The notes beneath the pieces are model-generated. The model searched no databases. It had not been told where the DNA came from and saw only the letters and a program-made list of their open reading frames with translations. Position numbers and translations under genes: made by a program. 64,000 nucleotides of DNA. Origin: Hymenobacter algoricola. GTDB taxonomy: Bacteria; Bacteroidota; Bacteroidia; Cytophagales; Hymenobacteraceae. Within the stretch, counting starts at the first letter, position 1, and each line of letters begins with the position of its first letter. The stretch is from contig NZ_BAABDH010000033.1 in NCBI RefSeq assembly GCF_039539525.1, positions 1-64,000 on the forward strand, given 5' to 3'. Shown one piece after another: positions 25,311-33,741 of this stretch.

Positions 25311-27125
25311 ATGCCCCAAACTACTTCCCTACCTACTCCCACGCTGCAAGCCGGCATGGGTGCCATTCCGCACGCAGCCGGCACCACTTTCCGCGTGTGG
25401 GCTCCTCACGCCGAGGCCGTGGCCGTGGTCGGCCCCTTCAACGACTGGCACCACCAGGCCCACCCGCTCACCCACGAGGCCGACGGCTACTGGGCCGCCG
25501 ACGTCGCCGGCCAGGGTCCCGGCACCGAGTACAAGTTCTGGCTCCGCAACGGCGCCCGGGAGCTGACCCGCAACGACCCCTACGCCCGCGAAGTCACCCA
25601 CTCGGCCGGCAGCTCGGTGGTGCCCACGCTCGACTTCGACTGGGAAGACGACCACTTCGCGATGCCCGCCTGGAACACGCTCGTCATCTACGAGCTGCAC
25701 GTGGGCACCTTCAACCCACAGACGGCCGACCAGCCCGGCACCTTTCTCGACGTGGTAGCCAAGCTGGACTACCTGCGCGGGCTGGGCATCAACGCCATTG
25801 AGGTGATGCCGCCCACCGAGTTTCCCGGCGGCCGCAGCTGGGGCTACAACCCCTCGCACCCGTTTGCCCTCGAAACCGACTACGGCGGCCCCCAGGCGTT
25901 CAAGGAGCTGGTGAAGCAGGCCCACCGCCACGGCATTGCCGTCATTCTGGACGTGGTCTACAACCACTTCGGCCCCGGCGACCTGGACCTGTGGCAGTTC
26001 GACGGCTGGCAGGAAAACGAGGGCGGCGGCATCTACTTCTACAACGACTGGCGGGCCGAAACGCCCTGGGGCCACAACCGCCCCGACTACAGCCGCCCCG
26101 AGGTGCGCCGCTACATCCGCGACAATGCTGTGATGTGGCTCGAAGACTACCGCGTGGACGGCCTGCGCTGCGACTCCATCTCCCACATCCGCAACGTGGA
26201 CGGCACCGACGACCCCAGCCGCAACCTGCCCGACGGCTGGAGCCTGATGACGTGGATCAACGAGGAGATTCAGGCGCGCATGCCCTGGAAAATCACCATC
26301 GCCGAGGACCTGCAGGGCAATGAGTACATCACCCGCCCCACCGACCAGGAAGGCCAGGGCTTTGCCTCGCAGTGGGATGCCGCCTTCGTGAACATCCTGC
26401 GCGACGCCCTCACCGCGCCCCACGATGCCGACCGCAACCTGGCGGCCGTGGCCCAAACCCTGGGGCAGCGCTACAACGACGACGCTTTTCAGCGCATCAT
26501 CTACACCGAGTCGCACGATGAGGTGGCCAATGGCAAGAGCCGGGTGGCCGAGGAAATCATGCCGGGCGAAGCGGCTTCGTGGTTTCCCAAGAAGCGCACC
26601 ACCCTGGGCGCCGCGCTGGTGTTTACCGCCCCCGGCGTGCCGATGATTTTTCAGGGTCAGGAATTTCTGGCCGACGGCTACTTCTCCGACGACCAGCCCC
26701 TGCAGTGGCAGCGCGCCGACGACCTGCGCGGCCTCGTGCACCTGTACCGCGACCTTATTTCTTTGCGCCGCAACCTGCCCGGCACCACCCGCGGCCTCAC
26801 GGGCCAGCACACCGACGTATTTCACGTCAACGACGAGCAGAAAACCCTGGCCTTCCGCCGCTGGGACGCCGGCGGCCCCGGCGACGAGACCATCATCGTC
26901 GCCAACTTTGCCGACGTTTCGCACGAGCGCTACACCATCGGGCTGCCGGCCGCCGGCCGCTGGCACGTGCGCTTCAACTCCGACTGGCAGGGCTACGACC
27001 AGGATTTTGGCAACTTCGAAAGCACCACGGCCGAGGCCGAGGAGGGCGAGTACGACGGGCAGCCCTTCCACGCCGCCTTCGGGCTGGCGCCGTACTCGGT
27101 GTTGATTATTTCGCAGGACGCCTGA
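25311..27125 (+). CDS. GH13 alpha-glucan branching-type enzyme with CBM48
   Basis: Protein of 604 aa. Residues about 10-110 form the CBM48/isoamylase N-terminal beta domain (FRVWAPHAEAVAVVGPFNDW). The GH13 barrel follows, with DVVYNHFGPGD, nucleophile Asp288 (DGLRCDS), acid/base Glu332 (ITIAEDL) and third carboxylate Asp403 (TESHDE). The Glu-Ser-His-Asp signature and CBM48 resemble 1,4-alpha-glucan branching enzyme (glgB), although malto-oligosyltrehalose trehalohydrolase (treZ) has a related layout. No treY is nearby and glycogen synthase is next downstream, which favours a glycogen role. Confidence 0.82.
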   Translation: MPQTTSLPTPTLQAGMGAIPHAAGTTFRVWAPHAEAVAVVGPFNDWHHQAHPLTHEADGYWAADVAGQGPGTEYKFWLRNGARELTRNDPYAREVTHSAGSSVVPTLDFDWEDDHFAMPAWNTLVIYELHVGTFNPQTADQPGTFLDVVAKLDYLRGLGINAIEVMPPTEFPGGRSWGYNPSHPFALETDYGGPQAFKELVKQAHRHGIAVILDVVYNHFGPGDLDLWQFDGWQENEGGGIYFYNDWRAETPWGHNRPDYSRPEVRRYIRDNAVMWLEDYRVDGLRCDSISHIRNVDGTDDPSRNLPDGWSLMTWINEEIQARMPWKITIAEDLQGNEYITRPTDQEGQGFASQWDAAFVNILRDALTAPHDADRNLAAVAQTLGQRYNDDAFQRIIYTESHDEVANGKSRVAEEIMPGEAASWFPKKRTTLGAALVFTAPGVPMIFQGQEFLADGYFSDDQPLQWQRADDLRGLVHLYRDLISLRRNLPGTTRGLTGQHTDVFHVNDEQKTLAFRRWDAGGPGDETIIVANFADVSHERYTIGLPAAGRWHVRFNSDWQGYDQDFGNFESTTAEAEEGEYDGQPFHAAFGLAPYSVLIISQDA

Positions 27126-27198
27126 GCCGGCCCGGTTTCCGGCCGGGGCAAACCGATAGCAGGCGTGCCTGCCCGTCAGCTGGCAATAATTATGGGGG

Positions 27199-27243
27199 CG
27201 AAGCAATTATTGTTGTCAGGCGCTGGCAACAATAATTGCTTCG
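27199..27243. repeat. 17-bp hairpin next to an ambiguous base
   Basis: CGAAGCAATTATTGTTG (27199-27215) pairs perfectly with its inverted copy at 27227-27243 around an 11-nt loop. The N of the assembly is at 27244, directly at the foot of the stem. It lies between the branching-type enzyme and glycogen synthase genes. Confidence 0.85.
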
Positions 27244-27307
27244 NCTTTCCAGTGTGTGAAATCGGGCTGGCTCCCATATCTTGCCGCTCCACGCCAAAAC
27301 TCCCCGC

Positions 27308-29152
27308 ATGCAAGTTCCCGCTTCCGTCCCGAATCCCGTTGCTCCCGATGCCCTGCTGGTTGAGGTGGCCTGGGAAGTCTGCAACCAGGTGGGCGGCATC
27401 TACACCGTTATCCGCTCGAAAGTGCCCGCCACGGTGCAGGTCTGGGACGAGCGGTACTGCCTGCTCGGGCCTTATTTCGCCCAGCAGGCCCAGGGCGAGT
27501 TTGAGCCCATCGACGAGTACGAGCTGGAGCACCTGCGCAAGGACGACCCGTTTGCCGGCGCCGTGCGCCAGCTGCGCGCCCAGGGCTTCGACGTGCAGTA
27601 CGGCGTCTGGCTCGTCACGGGCCGCCCCCGCACGGTGCTCATCAACCCGTATCAGGTTTATAACCAGCTGGGCAGCATCAAGTCGGACCTGTGGGAGCAC
27701 CACGGCATTCCGACGCCCGACACCGACGATTTGCTGCACCAGGTGGAGGCGTTTGGGCTGCTGGCGAAGATTTTTCTGCAGACGCTGACGGCCGAGGTCA
27801 CCCCACCCCAGCGCGTGATTGGCCACTTCCACGAGTGGATGACGGGCGTAGCCATTCCGGCCCTGCGCCGCGAGCAGGTGCCGGTGCACCTGGTCTTTAC
27901 CACCCACGCCACGCTGCTGGGCCGCTACCTGGCCATGAACGACCCCAACTTCTACGACCACCTGATGCAGGTGAACTGGGCGGCCGAAGCAGTGCACTTC
28001 AACATCGAAACCGCCGTGCGCATCGAGCGGGCCGCGGCCCACGGCAGCCACGTCTTCACCACCGTGAGCGAGCTGACCGTGCGCGAGTGCATCTACCTGC
28101 TCGACCGGATTCCGGACGCGGTGCTGCCCAACGGACTCAACATCGAGCGGTTTGTGGCCCTGCACGAGTTTCAGAACCTGCACCAGCAGTACAAGGCCAA
28201 GATTCACGAGTTTGTGATGGCCCACTTCTTCCAGAGCTACTCCTTCGACCTCGACAACACGCTCTACCTGTTTACCTCGGGCCGCTACGAGTACCACAAC
28301 AAGGGCTTCGACCTGACCCTGGAAGCGCTGGCCCGCCTCAACCACCGCATTCAGCAAAGCGGCATGGAAGGTCAGGTTGTCATGTTTTTCATCACCAAGC
28401 GGCCCTTTCACAGCATCAATCCGCAGGTGCTGCAAAGCCGCGCCGTGCTCGATGAGGTGCAGGCTACCTGCGAGGCCATTGAGCGGCAGGTGGGCGAGCG
28501 GCTCTTCTACGCCGCCGCCGCCGGCACCGACCACCGCCTGCCCGACCTGGGCAGCATGGTCGACGATTACTGGAAGCTGCGCTACCGCCGCACGCTGCAA
28601 AGCTGGAAAACCACCAACCTGCCGCCCGTCATCACCCACAACCTGGTCGATGACGCGAATGACGACATCCTGAATTTCCTGCGCCGGGCCAATCTGGTCA
28701 ACAACCAGCACGACCGGGTAAAAATCGTGTACCACCCCGATTTCGTGTCGCCTACCTCACCCCTGTTCGGCATGGAGTACGGGCAGTTTGTGCGCGGCTG
28801 CCACCTGGGCATCTTTCCCAGCTACTACGAGCCCTGGGGCTACACCCCGTTAGAGTGCGTGGCCCGGGGCGTGCCGGCTATTACCTCCGACTTGTCGGGC
28901 TTCGGCGACTACGTGCTGCAGACCGTGCCCGACCACGAGGAAAAGGGCATTTACGTGGTGAAGCGCCAGGAAAAGACCTTCGAGGAATCGGCGGAAGAGC
29001 TGACCGACATGCTCTGGAACTTCGTGCAGCTCAACCGCCGGGAGCGAATCATGCAGCGCAACAACGTGGAAAGCTCCGCCGAGCTCTACGACTGGAAAAA
29101 CCTGCGCGTGTACTACGACCGGGCGTACACGCTGGCCCTGGAGCGGGAGTAG
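27308..29152 (+). CDS. Glycogen synthase, GT3 type
   Basis: Protein of 614 aa of the eukaryote-like GT3 glycogen synthase family found in Bacteroidota, which elongates alpha-1,4-glucan from a nucleotide-glucose donor. Near the N-terminus is EVCNQVGGIYTVIRSK (residues about 23-38), with Lys in the donor-binding loop. Later come HFHEWMTG, TTHATLLGR, LPNGLNIERF and the C-terminal SYYEPWGYTPLE with the conserved Glu. Start at 27308 avoids reading through the region of the N at 27244. It lies 182 bp downstream of the branching-type enzyme. Confidence 0.9.
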   Translation: MQVPASVPNPVAPDALLVEVAWEVCNQVGGIYTVIRSKVPATVQVWDERYCLLGPYFAQQAQGEFEPIDEYELEHLRKDDPFAGAVRQLRAQGFDVQYGVWLVTGRPRTVLINPYQVYNQLGSIKSDLWEHHGIPTPDTDDLLHQVEAFGLLAKIFLQTLTAEVTPPQRVIGHFHEWMTGVAIPALRREQVPVHLVFTTHATLLGRYLAMNDPNFYDHLMQVNWAAEAVHFNIETAVRIERAAAHGSHVFTTVSELTVRECIYLLDRIPDAVLPNGLNIERFVALHEFQNLHQQYKAKIHEFVMAHFFQSYSFDLDNTLYLFTSGRYEYHNKGFDLTLEALARLNHRIQQSGMEGQVVMFFITKRPFHSINPQVLQSRAVLDEVQATCEAIERQVGERLFYAAAAGTDHRLPDLGSMVDDYWKLRYRRTLQSWKTTNLPPVITHNLVDDANDDILNFLRRANLVNNQHDRVKIVYHPDFVSPTSPLFGMEYGQFVRGCHLGIFPSYYEPWGYTPLECVARGVPAITSDLSGFGDYVLQTVPDHEEKGIYVVKRQEKTFEESAEELTDMLWNFVQLNRRERIMQRNNVESSAELYDWKNLRVYYDRAYTLALERE

Positions 29153-29241
29153 GATGCTCCGGAACAGCTGCGGCAAACACTGGCTTTGGCGCGAATAACT
29201 ACGGTATTAATGCCTTCCCGATTGGTCTTCCTTCATCCGCT

Positions 29242-30081
29242 ATGAGTCAAAAACCCTTGTTTGGCATTGCCCTTATCCTGCTGCTGGCGGGGGCCGCCAC
29301 GGCCGTTGCGCACGAGTTCTGGCTGCTGCCACCCCGTTTTTTTGTGGCGCCCGGCACCCGGCAGAACATCCACGTCTTTGTGGGCGAAAGCTTTACCGGC
29401 GAGCGGTGGGCCGGGAAGAGCAGGCGCCTCACCAGCTTTGTGCAGTATACCCCAACCGACACCCTGAATCTGACCAAAGCCGCCAGCCAAACTGACACGC
29501 TGCACACCGCCGTGGAGCTGCGGCAGCCGGGCATCCATATGGTGGCCCTCAGCACCAACAATGCCTTCATCGAGCTGGAAGCCGGCAAGTTTAATGCTTA
29601 CCTCAAAGAAGACGGGCTCGATAACGTGCTGGCCCTGCGCCAACAGCGCCAGGAGCTAGCCAAACCCGGCCGCGAGGCTTACCGTCGTTGCGCCAAAACC
29701 CTGATTCAGGTTGGCGCGCCTTCTTCAGAAGCTGCCAAAACAACGTACGGCGCCGTGGCCGGCCACCCGCTGGAGCTGGTGCCCGACCAGAATCCGTACG
29801 CCCTCAAAATCGGGGCCTCCCTCACGGTGCAGGTCCTGGCCGATGGGCAGCCGCTGCGGGGCGCGCTGGTGCAGGTGTGGCAGCGCACGCCCGGCCAACC
29901 CACGCAAATCAGCAAACTTCGCAGCAACCAAAACGGCCGCGTGTTGTTTCGATTGAACGGCGCTGGCAGTTATATGGTGAGCACCGTGCGGATGGAACCG
30001 GCCACCGACCTCAAAACGGCGGATTGGCAGAGCACCTGGGCTACGCTGACGTTCGGAGTGGCCGGTATTTCGGGCCGCTGA
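29242..30081 (+). CDS. DUF4198 domain-containing exported protein
   Basis: Protein of 279 aa with a signal peptide (residues about 5-22, cleaved near AVAHEFW). The mature start HEFWLLPPRFFVAPG is typical of DUF4198 (periplasmic, NikM-like, CbiK-like) proteins, and the second half (LEIVPDQNPY-like stretch, then a beta-sandwich repeat with VLADGQPLRGALVQV) is the usual Ig-like domain. Some relatives are linked with metal uptake, but no metal transporter is adjacent here. The binding role is inference. Confidence 0.75.
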   Translation: MSQKPLFGIALILLLAGAATAVAHEFWLLPPRFFVAPGTRQNIHVFVGESFTGERWAGKSRRLTSFVQYTPTDTLNLTKAASQTDTLHTAVELRQPGIHMVALSTNNAFIELEAGKFNAYLKEDGLDNVLALRQQRQELAKPGREAYRRCAKTLIQVGAPSSEAAKTTYGAVAGHPLELVPDQNPYALKIGASLTVQVLADGQPLRGALVQVWQRTPGQPTQISKLRSNQNGRVLFRLNGAGSYMVSTVRMEPATDLKTADWQSTWATLTFGVAGISGR

Positions 30082-30186
30082 ATTCACGGAATTTTCTCCT
30101 AACTTGGTCGTCCGGCGTACTCCGCACCCGAATATTTTTTTTCTTACCTTCGCAACTCCCTTAAAAACTCCGACACCACAGACGGT

Positions 30187-30561
30187 ATGAAGTACTCGAT
30201 TGATAAAAAGGAAACTTACACGATTATCACCATTGACGAGAAGAAGCTCGACACCACCGTTGCGCCTGATCTGAAATCGGAATTCGTGAAGTTGAACGCG
30301 GAAGGCATCAACAACCTGATCCTGGATTTGCAGAACGTGAAGTACACGGATTCGTCGGGTCTGAGCTCTATCCTCATTGCCAACCGTCTGTGCAACTCGA
30401 CCGGCGGCCTGCTGGTACTCACCGGCCTGCAGGATCACGTGATGAAGCTCATCACCATCTCCAAGCTCGAGTCGGTGCTGCACATTCTGCCCACGGTGGA
30501 GGAAGGTATCGACCGCATCTTCCTGCACGCCATCGAGCGGGACCTGACCAGCAAAGAATAG
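30187..30561 (+). CDS. STAS-domain protein (anti-sigma-factor antagonist-like)
   Basis: Protein of 124 aa made of one STAS domain. The phosphorylation site lies in TDSSGLSS (Ser56/Ser57), preceded by the strand NLILDLQNVKY, as in SpoIIAA/RsbV-like proteins. No anti-sigma kinase is adjacent, so the partner is unknown; Bacteroidota often carry such lone STAS genes. A TACCTTCG -7-like box lies at 30145-30152, 34 nt before the ATG. Confidence 0.88.
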   Translation: MKYSIDKKETYTIITIDEKKLDTTVAPDLKSEFVKLNAEGINNLILDLQNVKYTDSSGLSSILIANRLCNSTGGLLVLTGLQDHVMKLITISKLESVLHILPTVEEGIDRIFLHAIERDLTSKE

Positions 30562-30573
30562 CTTTTTCCCTTA

Positions 30574-30667
30574 GCCATAAGCGCTAAGCTGCAAGCTGCA
30601 AGCTCTTTCGTTCTGTTGGCTGGCCCTCAGAGCAAAGGCTTGCAGCTTGCAGCTTTTAGCTTGTGGC
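30574..30667. repeat. Intergenic inverted repeat with AAGCTGCAAGC units
   Basis: Perfect 18-bp arms AAGCTGCAAGCTGCAAGC (30586-30603) and their inverse (30638-30655), with diverged extensions on both sides to about 30574 and 30667. It occupies the gap between the STAS gene and rnz and ends 13 nt before the rnz start. Confidence 0.85.
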
Positions 30668-30679
30668 TTTTTCCATCCT

Positions 30680-31597
30680 ATGGAGTTTGAGCTGAAAATT
30701 CTGGGCAGTGCCTCTGCCACCCCGTTTCTCAACCGCCACCACACGGCGCAGGTGCTGAGCGTGGGCCCGCACTCCTACCTGATCGACTGCGGCGAGGGCA
30801 CCCAGCGGCGGCTGATGGAATACAAGGTGCGCCACCAGCGCCTGAACACCATTTTCATATCCCATCTGCACGGCGACCATTTTTTCGGGCTGTTCGGGCT
30901 GCTGGGCACTATGCACCTGCAGGGCCGCACCGAGCCGGTGTGCCTGTTTGGCCCCGCCGGCCTGGATGAGATGCTGACCACCCAGTTTCGCGTGTCGCAC
31001 ACCCAGCTTTCCTTTCCCCTGGAGTTTACCATAGTCGACACTGAGCAGCACGCGCTGGTATATGAAGACCGCTACCTGACGGTGCACACGCTGCCCATGC
31101 GCCACCGCATTCCGTGCTGCGGCTACCTGTTTCGGGAAAAGCCCAAGCGCCGCCACCTCGACAAAACCCGGCTGCCCGCCGGCCTCACCCCCGCCCAGCT
31201 GCACCAGCTGGCCCAGGGCGACGACGTGCGCGACGAGCAGGGCCAGATGCTGGTGCGCCACCTCGACGTGACCACGGCCCCGAATCATTCGCGCAGCTAC
31301 GCCTTCTGCTCCGATACGGTCTACACCGAAAGCCTGGCCGAGCTGGTGCAGGGCGTAGACCTCCTCTATCACGAAGCCACCTTCATGGACGACCTGCGTG
31401 AGCGGGCCGCGGCCACCCACCACTCCACCGCCCGGCAGGCAGCCCAGTTGGCCCGGCAGGCGCAGGTCAAGCGCCTGCTCATCGGCCACTTCTCCTCCCG
31501 CTACCGCGACCTGGAACCCCTGCTGCACGAGGCCCGGGCCGTCTTCGAGTCGGTGGAGCTGGCCGTGGAAGGCAAGGTGGTCAGCATTCCGGAGTAA
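30680..31597 (+). CDS. rnz: Ribonuclease Z
   Basis: Protein of 305 aa, the usual length for the bacterial short form. It cleaves the 3' trailer of tRNA precursors. The metallo-beta-lactamase motif HLHGDHFFG (about residues 62-70) supplies the zinc ligands, with further ligands in the DCGEGTQ segment (about 37-43), NHSRSYAFCSDT and HHST near 260. The N-terminus LGSASATP fits the family. Start at 30680 is the only Met before the first strand. Confidence 0.94.
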   Translation: MEFELKILGSASATPFLNRHHTAQVLSVGPHSYLIDCGEGTQRRLMEYKVRHQRLNTIFISHLHGDHFFGLFGLLGTMHLQGRTEPVCLFGPAGLDEMLTTQFRVSHTQLSFPLEFTIVDTEQHALVYEDRYLTVHTLPMRHRIPCCGYLFREKPKRRHLDKTRLPAGLTPAQLHQLAQGDDVRDEQGQMLVRHLDVTTAPNHSRSYAFCSDTVYTESLAELVQGVDLLYHEATFMDDLRERAAATHHSTARQAAQLARQAQVKRLLIGHFSSRYRDLEPLLHEARAVFESVELAVEGKVVSIPE

Positions 31598-31660
31598 GGT
31601 CCAGAAGTAGAGCTTAGAGGGGAGAGCATAGAACTCAGACTGTTCTGCCACCAGTCTCTT

Positions 31661-31697
31661 TTCTAAGTTCTAAGCCCTCATTTCTAAGTTCTCATTT
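31661..31697. repeat. Direct repeat TTTCTAAGTTCT
   Basis: TTTCTAAGTTCT occurs twice within 37 nt in the gap between rnz and the queuosine-precursor transporter. It ends at the proposed TTG start of that transporter. A purine-rich diverged inverse (AGAGCTTAGAG, AGAACT) lies near 31610-31640. Confidence 0.6.
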
Positions 31698-32445
31698 GTT
31701 GAAAACCTACGAACACAAGAAAACCCAGCTTTACCTCGTTCTCAGCGGCATTTTCATCGTCAACGCGCTGCTGGCCGAGATTATCGGGGTGAAGATTTTT
31801 TCGCTGCTGCCGCTGATCGGGCGGCCCGACAACCTGACGGCGGGCGTGCTGATCTGGCCCGTGGTGTTCGTCACTACCGACATCATCAACGAGTATTTCG
31901 GCAAGGCCGGCGTGCTGCGGGTGAGCTACCTGACGGCGGCCCTGATTCTGTTTGCCTTCCTCGTCATTTACGCCACCACCAAGCTGCCGCCGGCCCAGTT
32001 CTGGCTCGATGTGAACAGCCAGGACCCGCAGGGCCGTGCCATCAACATCGACTTCGCCTACCAGATGATTTTCCGGCAGGGCCTGGGCATCATTGCCGGC
32101 TCGCTCACCGCCTTTGCCATCGGGCAGGTGCTCGACGCCACCGTGTTTCAGCTCCTGCGCCGCGCTACCAACGGCCGCTACATCTGGCTGCGGGCCACCG
32201 GCTCCACCCTCGTCTCCCAGCTCGTCGACAGCTTCGTGGTGCTCTACGTAGCCTTCTACGTGTTCGGCAACTGGTCCTTCGCCCAGGTGCTGGACGTGGC
32301 CAACACCAACTACTGGTATAAATTCGCCGCCGCTATTCTGCTCACCCCCGTGCTCTACCTCGCCCACTTCCTGATTGACCGGTACCTGGGCAAGGAAGGA
32401 ACCGTGGAATTGCAGCAGGAAGCAGCGGCCGACGTGAGCGTGTAG
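31696..32445 (+). CDS. Queuosine precursor transporter (YhhQ/VUT family)
   Basis: Protein of 249 aa with about six membrane helices. Family patterns are the first helix FIVNALLAEIIGVKIF, the VVFVTTDIINEYFGKAGVL segment (about residues 55-73) and, later, TLVSQLVDSFVVLYVAF. Members import preQ0/preQ1 for queuosine tRNA modification. The best start is TTG at 31696 or 31699; no ATG lies near the N-terminus. Confidence 0.88.
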   Translation: MLKTYEHKKTQLYLVLSGIFIVNALLAEIIGVKIFSLLPLIGRPDNLTAGVLIWPVVFVTTDIINEYFGKAGVLRVSYLTAALILFAFLVIYATTKLPPAQFWLDVNSQDPQGRAINIDFAYQMIFRQGLGIIAGSLTAFAIGQVLDATVFQLLRRATNGRYIWLRATGSTLVSQLVDSFVVLYVAFYVFGNWSFAQVLDVANTNYWYKFAAAILLTPVLYLAHFLIDRYLGKEGTVELQQEAAADVSV

Positions 32446-32449
32446 AACT

Positions 32450-32548
32450 GGTTTTTGGTTTTTGGTTATACGTTTTTGGTCGCTGGACCTAATGACTGCA
32501 CCAACAGCCACAAACCAAAAACCACAAACGAACAACCAAAAACCAACC
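32450..32548. repeat. GGTTTTTGG / CCAAAAACC inverted repeat before trpS
   Basis: GGTTTTTGGTTTTTGGTT (32450-32467) and another GTTTTTGG near 32472-32479 face AACCAAAAACC (32513-32523) and AACCAAAAACCAACC (32534-32548). The last copy ends directly at the trpS ATG, so the mRNA leader would fold into a hairpin that reaches the start codon. Confidence 0.7.
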
Positions 32549-33526
32549 ATGTCCCGCATCCTCACCGGCATCCAGAGCACCGGCCGGCCCCATTTGGGCA
32601 ACCTGCTCGGCGCCATTCTGCCCGCCATCGAGCTGTCGAAAAACCCGGCCCACGACTCGCTCTACTTCATTGCCGACCTGCACTCGCTCACCACCGTGCG
32701 CGACGCCGAGCTGCTGCGGCAGAACACCTACGCGGTGGCTGCTGCCTGGCTGGCCTGCGGCTTCGACACCGAGAAAAACCTGTTTTACCGGCAGTCCGAC
32801 GTGCCGCAGGTGGCCGAGCTGACCTGGTATCTCTCGTGCTTCACGCCGTTTCCGATGCTGGCCAACGCCCACTCGTTCAAGGATAAGTCGGACCGGCTGT
32901 CCGACGTGAATGCGGGCCTGTTTACCTACCCCGTGCTCATGGCGGCCGACATTCTGCTCTACGACGCCGAGATTGTGCCCGTGGGCAAGGACCAGATTCA
33001 GCACCTCGAAATTGCCCGCGACATTGCCGCCGCCTTCAACGCCCGCTACGGCGACACCCTGGTGCTGCCCCAGGCCCGCGTCGACGCCGAGCTGATGACC
33101 ATTCCCGGCACCGACGGGGCCAAGATGAGCAAGAGCTACGGCAACATCATCGACATCTTCGCCCCCGAAAAGGAGCTGCTCAAAGCCATCAAGACCATTA
33201 TTTCGGACAGCACGCCGCTGGAAGCGCCCAAGAACCCGGACGCCGACATCACCTTCAAGCTGTACGCGCTGCTGGCCACGCCCGCCGAAACCGACACCAT
33301 GCGCCAGAATTACCTGGCCGGCGGCTACGGCTACGGGCACGCCAAAAAAGAGCTGTACGAGCTGATTCTGCGCCGCTTTGCCACCGAGCGCCAGCAGTTC
33401 GACTTCTACCTGCGCAACCTGCCCGAGCTGGATGCCAGGCTGGCCGAAGGTGCCCGCAAAGCCCAGGCCTACGGTAGCGTAGTGCTGAATAAGGTGCGCG
33501 AGAAAGTAGGCTACTCCGCGCGGTAA
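32549..33526 (+). CDS. trpS: Tryptophan--tRNA ligase
   Basis: Protein of 325 aa, a normal class I TrpRS. The HIGH-type signature is TGRPHLGN (about residues 11-18), the Trp pocket YFIADLHSLTT follows, and VPVGKDQIQHLE and the KMSKS loop GAKMSKSYGN (about 190-199) are present. Start at 32549 (MSRILTG) sits directly after the CCAAAAACC repeats. Confidence 0.96.
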   Translation: MSRILTGIQSTGRPHLGNLLGAILPAIELSKNPAHDSLYFIADLHSLTTVRDAELLRQNTYAVAAAWLACGFDTEKNLFYRQSDVPQVAELTWYLSCFTPFPMLANAHSFKDKSDRLSDVNAGLFTYPVLMAADILLYDAEIVPVGKDQIQHLEIARDIAAAFNARYGDTLVLPQARVDAELMTIPGTDGAKMSKSYGNIIDIFAPEKELLKAIKTIISDSTPLEAPKNPDADITFKLYALLATPAETDTMRQNYLAGGYGYGHAKKELYELILRRFATERQQFDFYLRNLPELDARLAEGARKAQAYGSVVLNKVREKVGYSAR

Positions 33527-33592
33527 GCGGCTGCTGTCACTGCGAAGGCCGCAGTTCGTCCCGTGCGAGGTAACTATCCTCAAGTAAAGCAC

Positions 33593-33624
33593 AAAGCCCC
33601 GACGTATGCCAACGCCGGGGCTTT
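33593..33624. terminator. Terminator after trpS
   Basis: AAAGCCCCG and CGGGGCTTT form a 9-bp stem with a 14-nt loop, 67 nt after the trpS stop. It can work in both directions, between trpS and the convergent gene at 33742-34596. Confidence 0.7.
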
Positions 33625-33628
33625 CGTA

Positions 33629-33713
33629 GTAACGCGAAGTTCCACTTCGCGAGGCATAGTCCCCGTCGTGACGGCCATCGTTCAACGTCTCGCGAAGCGG
33701 AGCCTCGCGTTAC
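33629..33713. repeat. Intergenic inverted repeat with GTAACGCGA arms
   Basis: The left arm begins GTAACGCGAAG and the right arm ends CTCGCGTTAC. About 28 nt pair, with four mismatches that are all transitions. Each arm also folds on itself (CGCGAAG with CTTCGCG), so the element is two hairpins facing each other, like a REP/BIME unit. Confidence 0.8.
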
Positions 33714-33741
33714 CCCTAGCTGCCCCGGCAGGCAACCCGGC

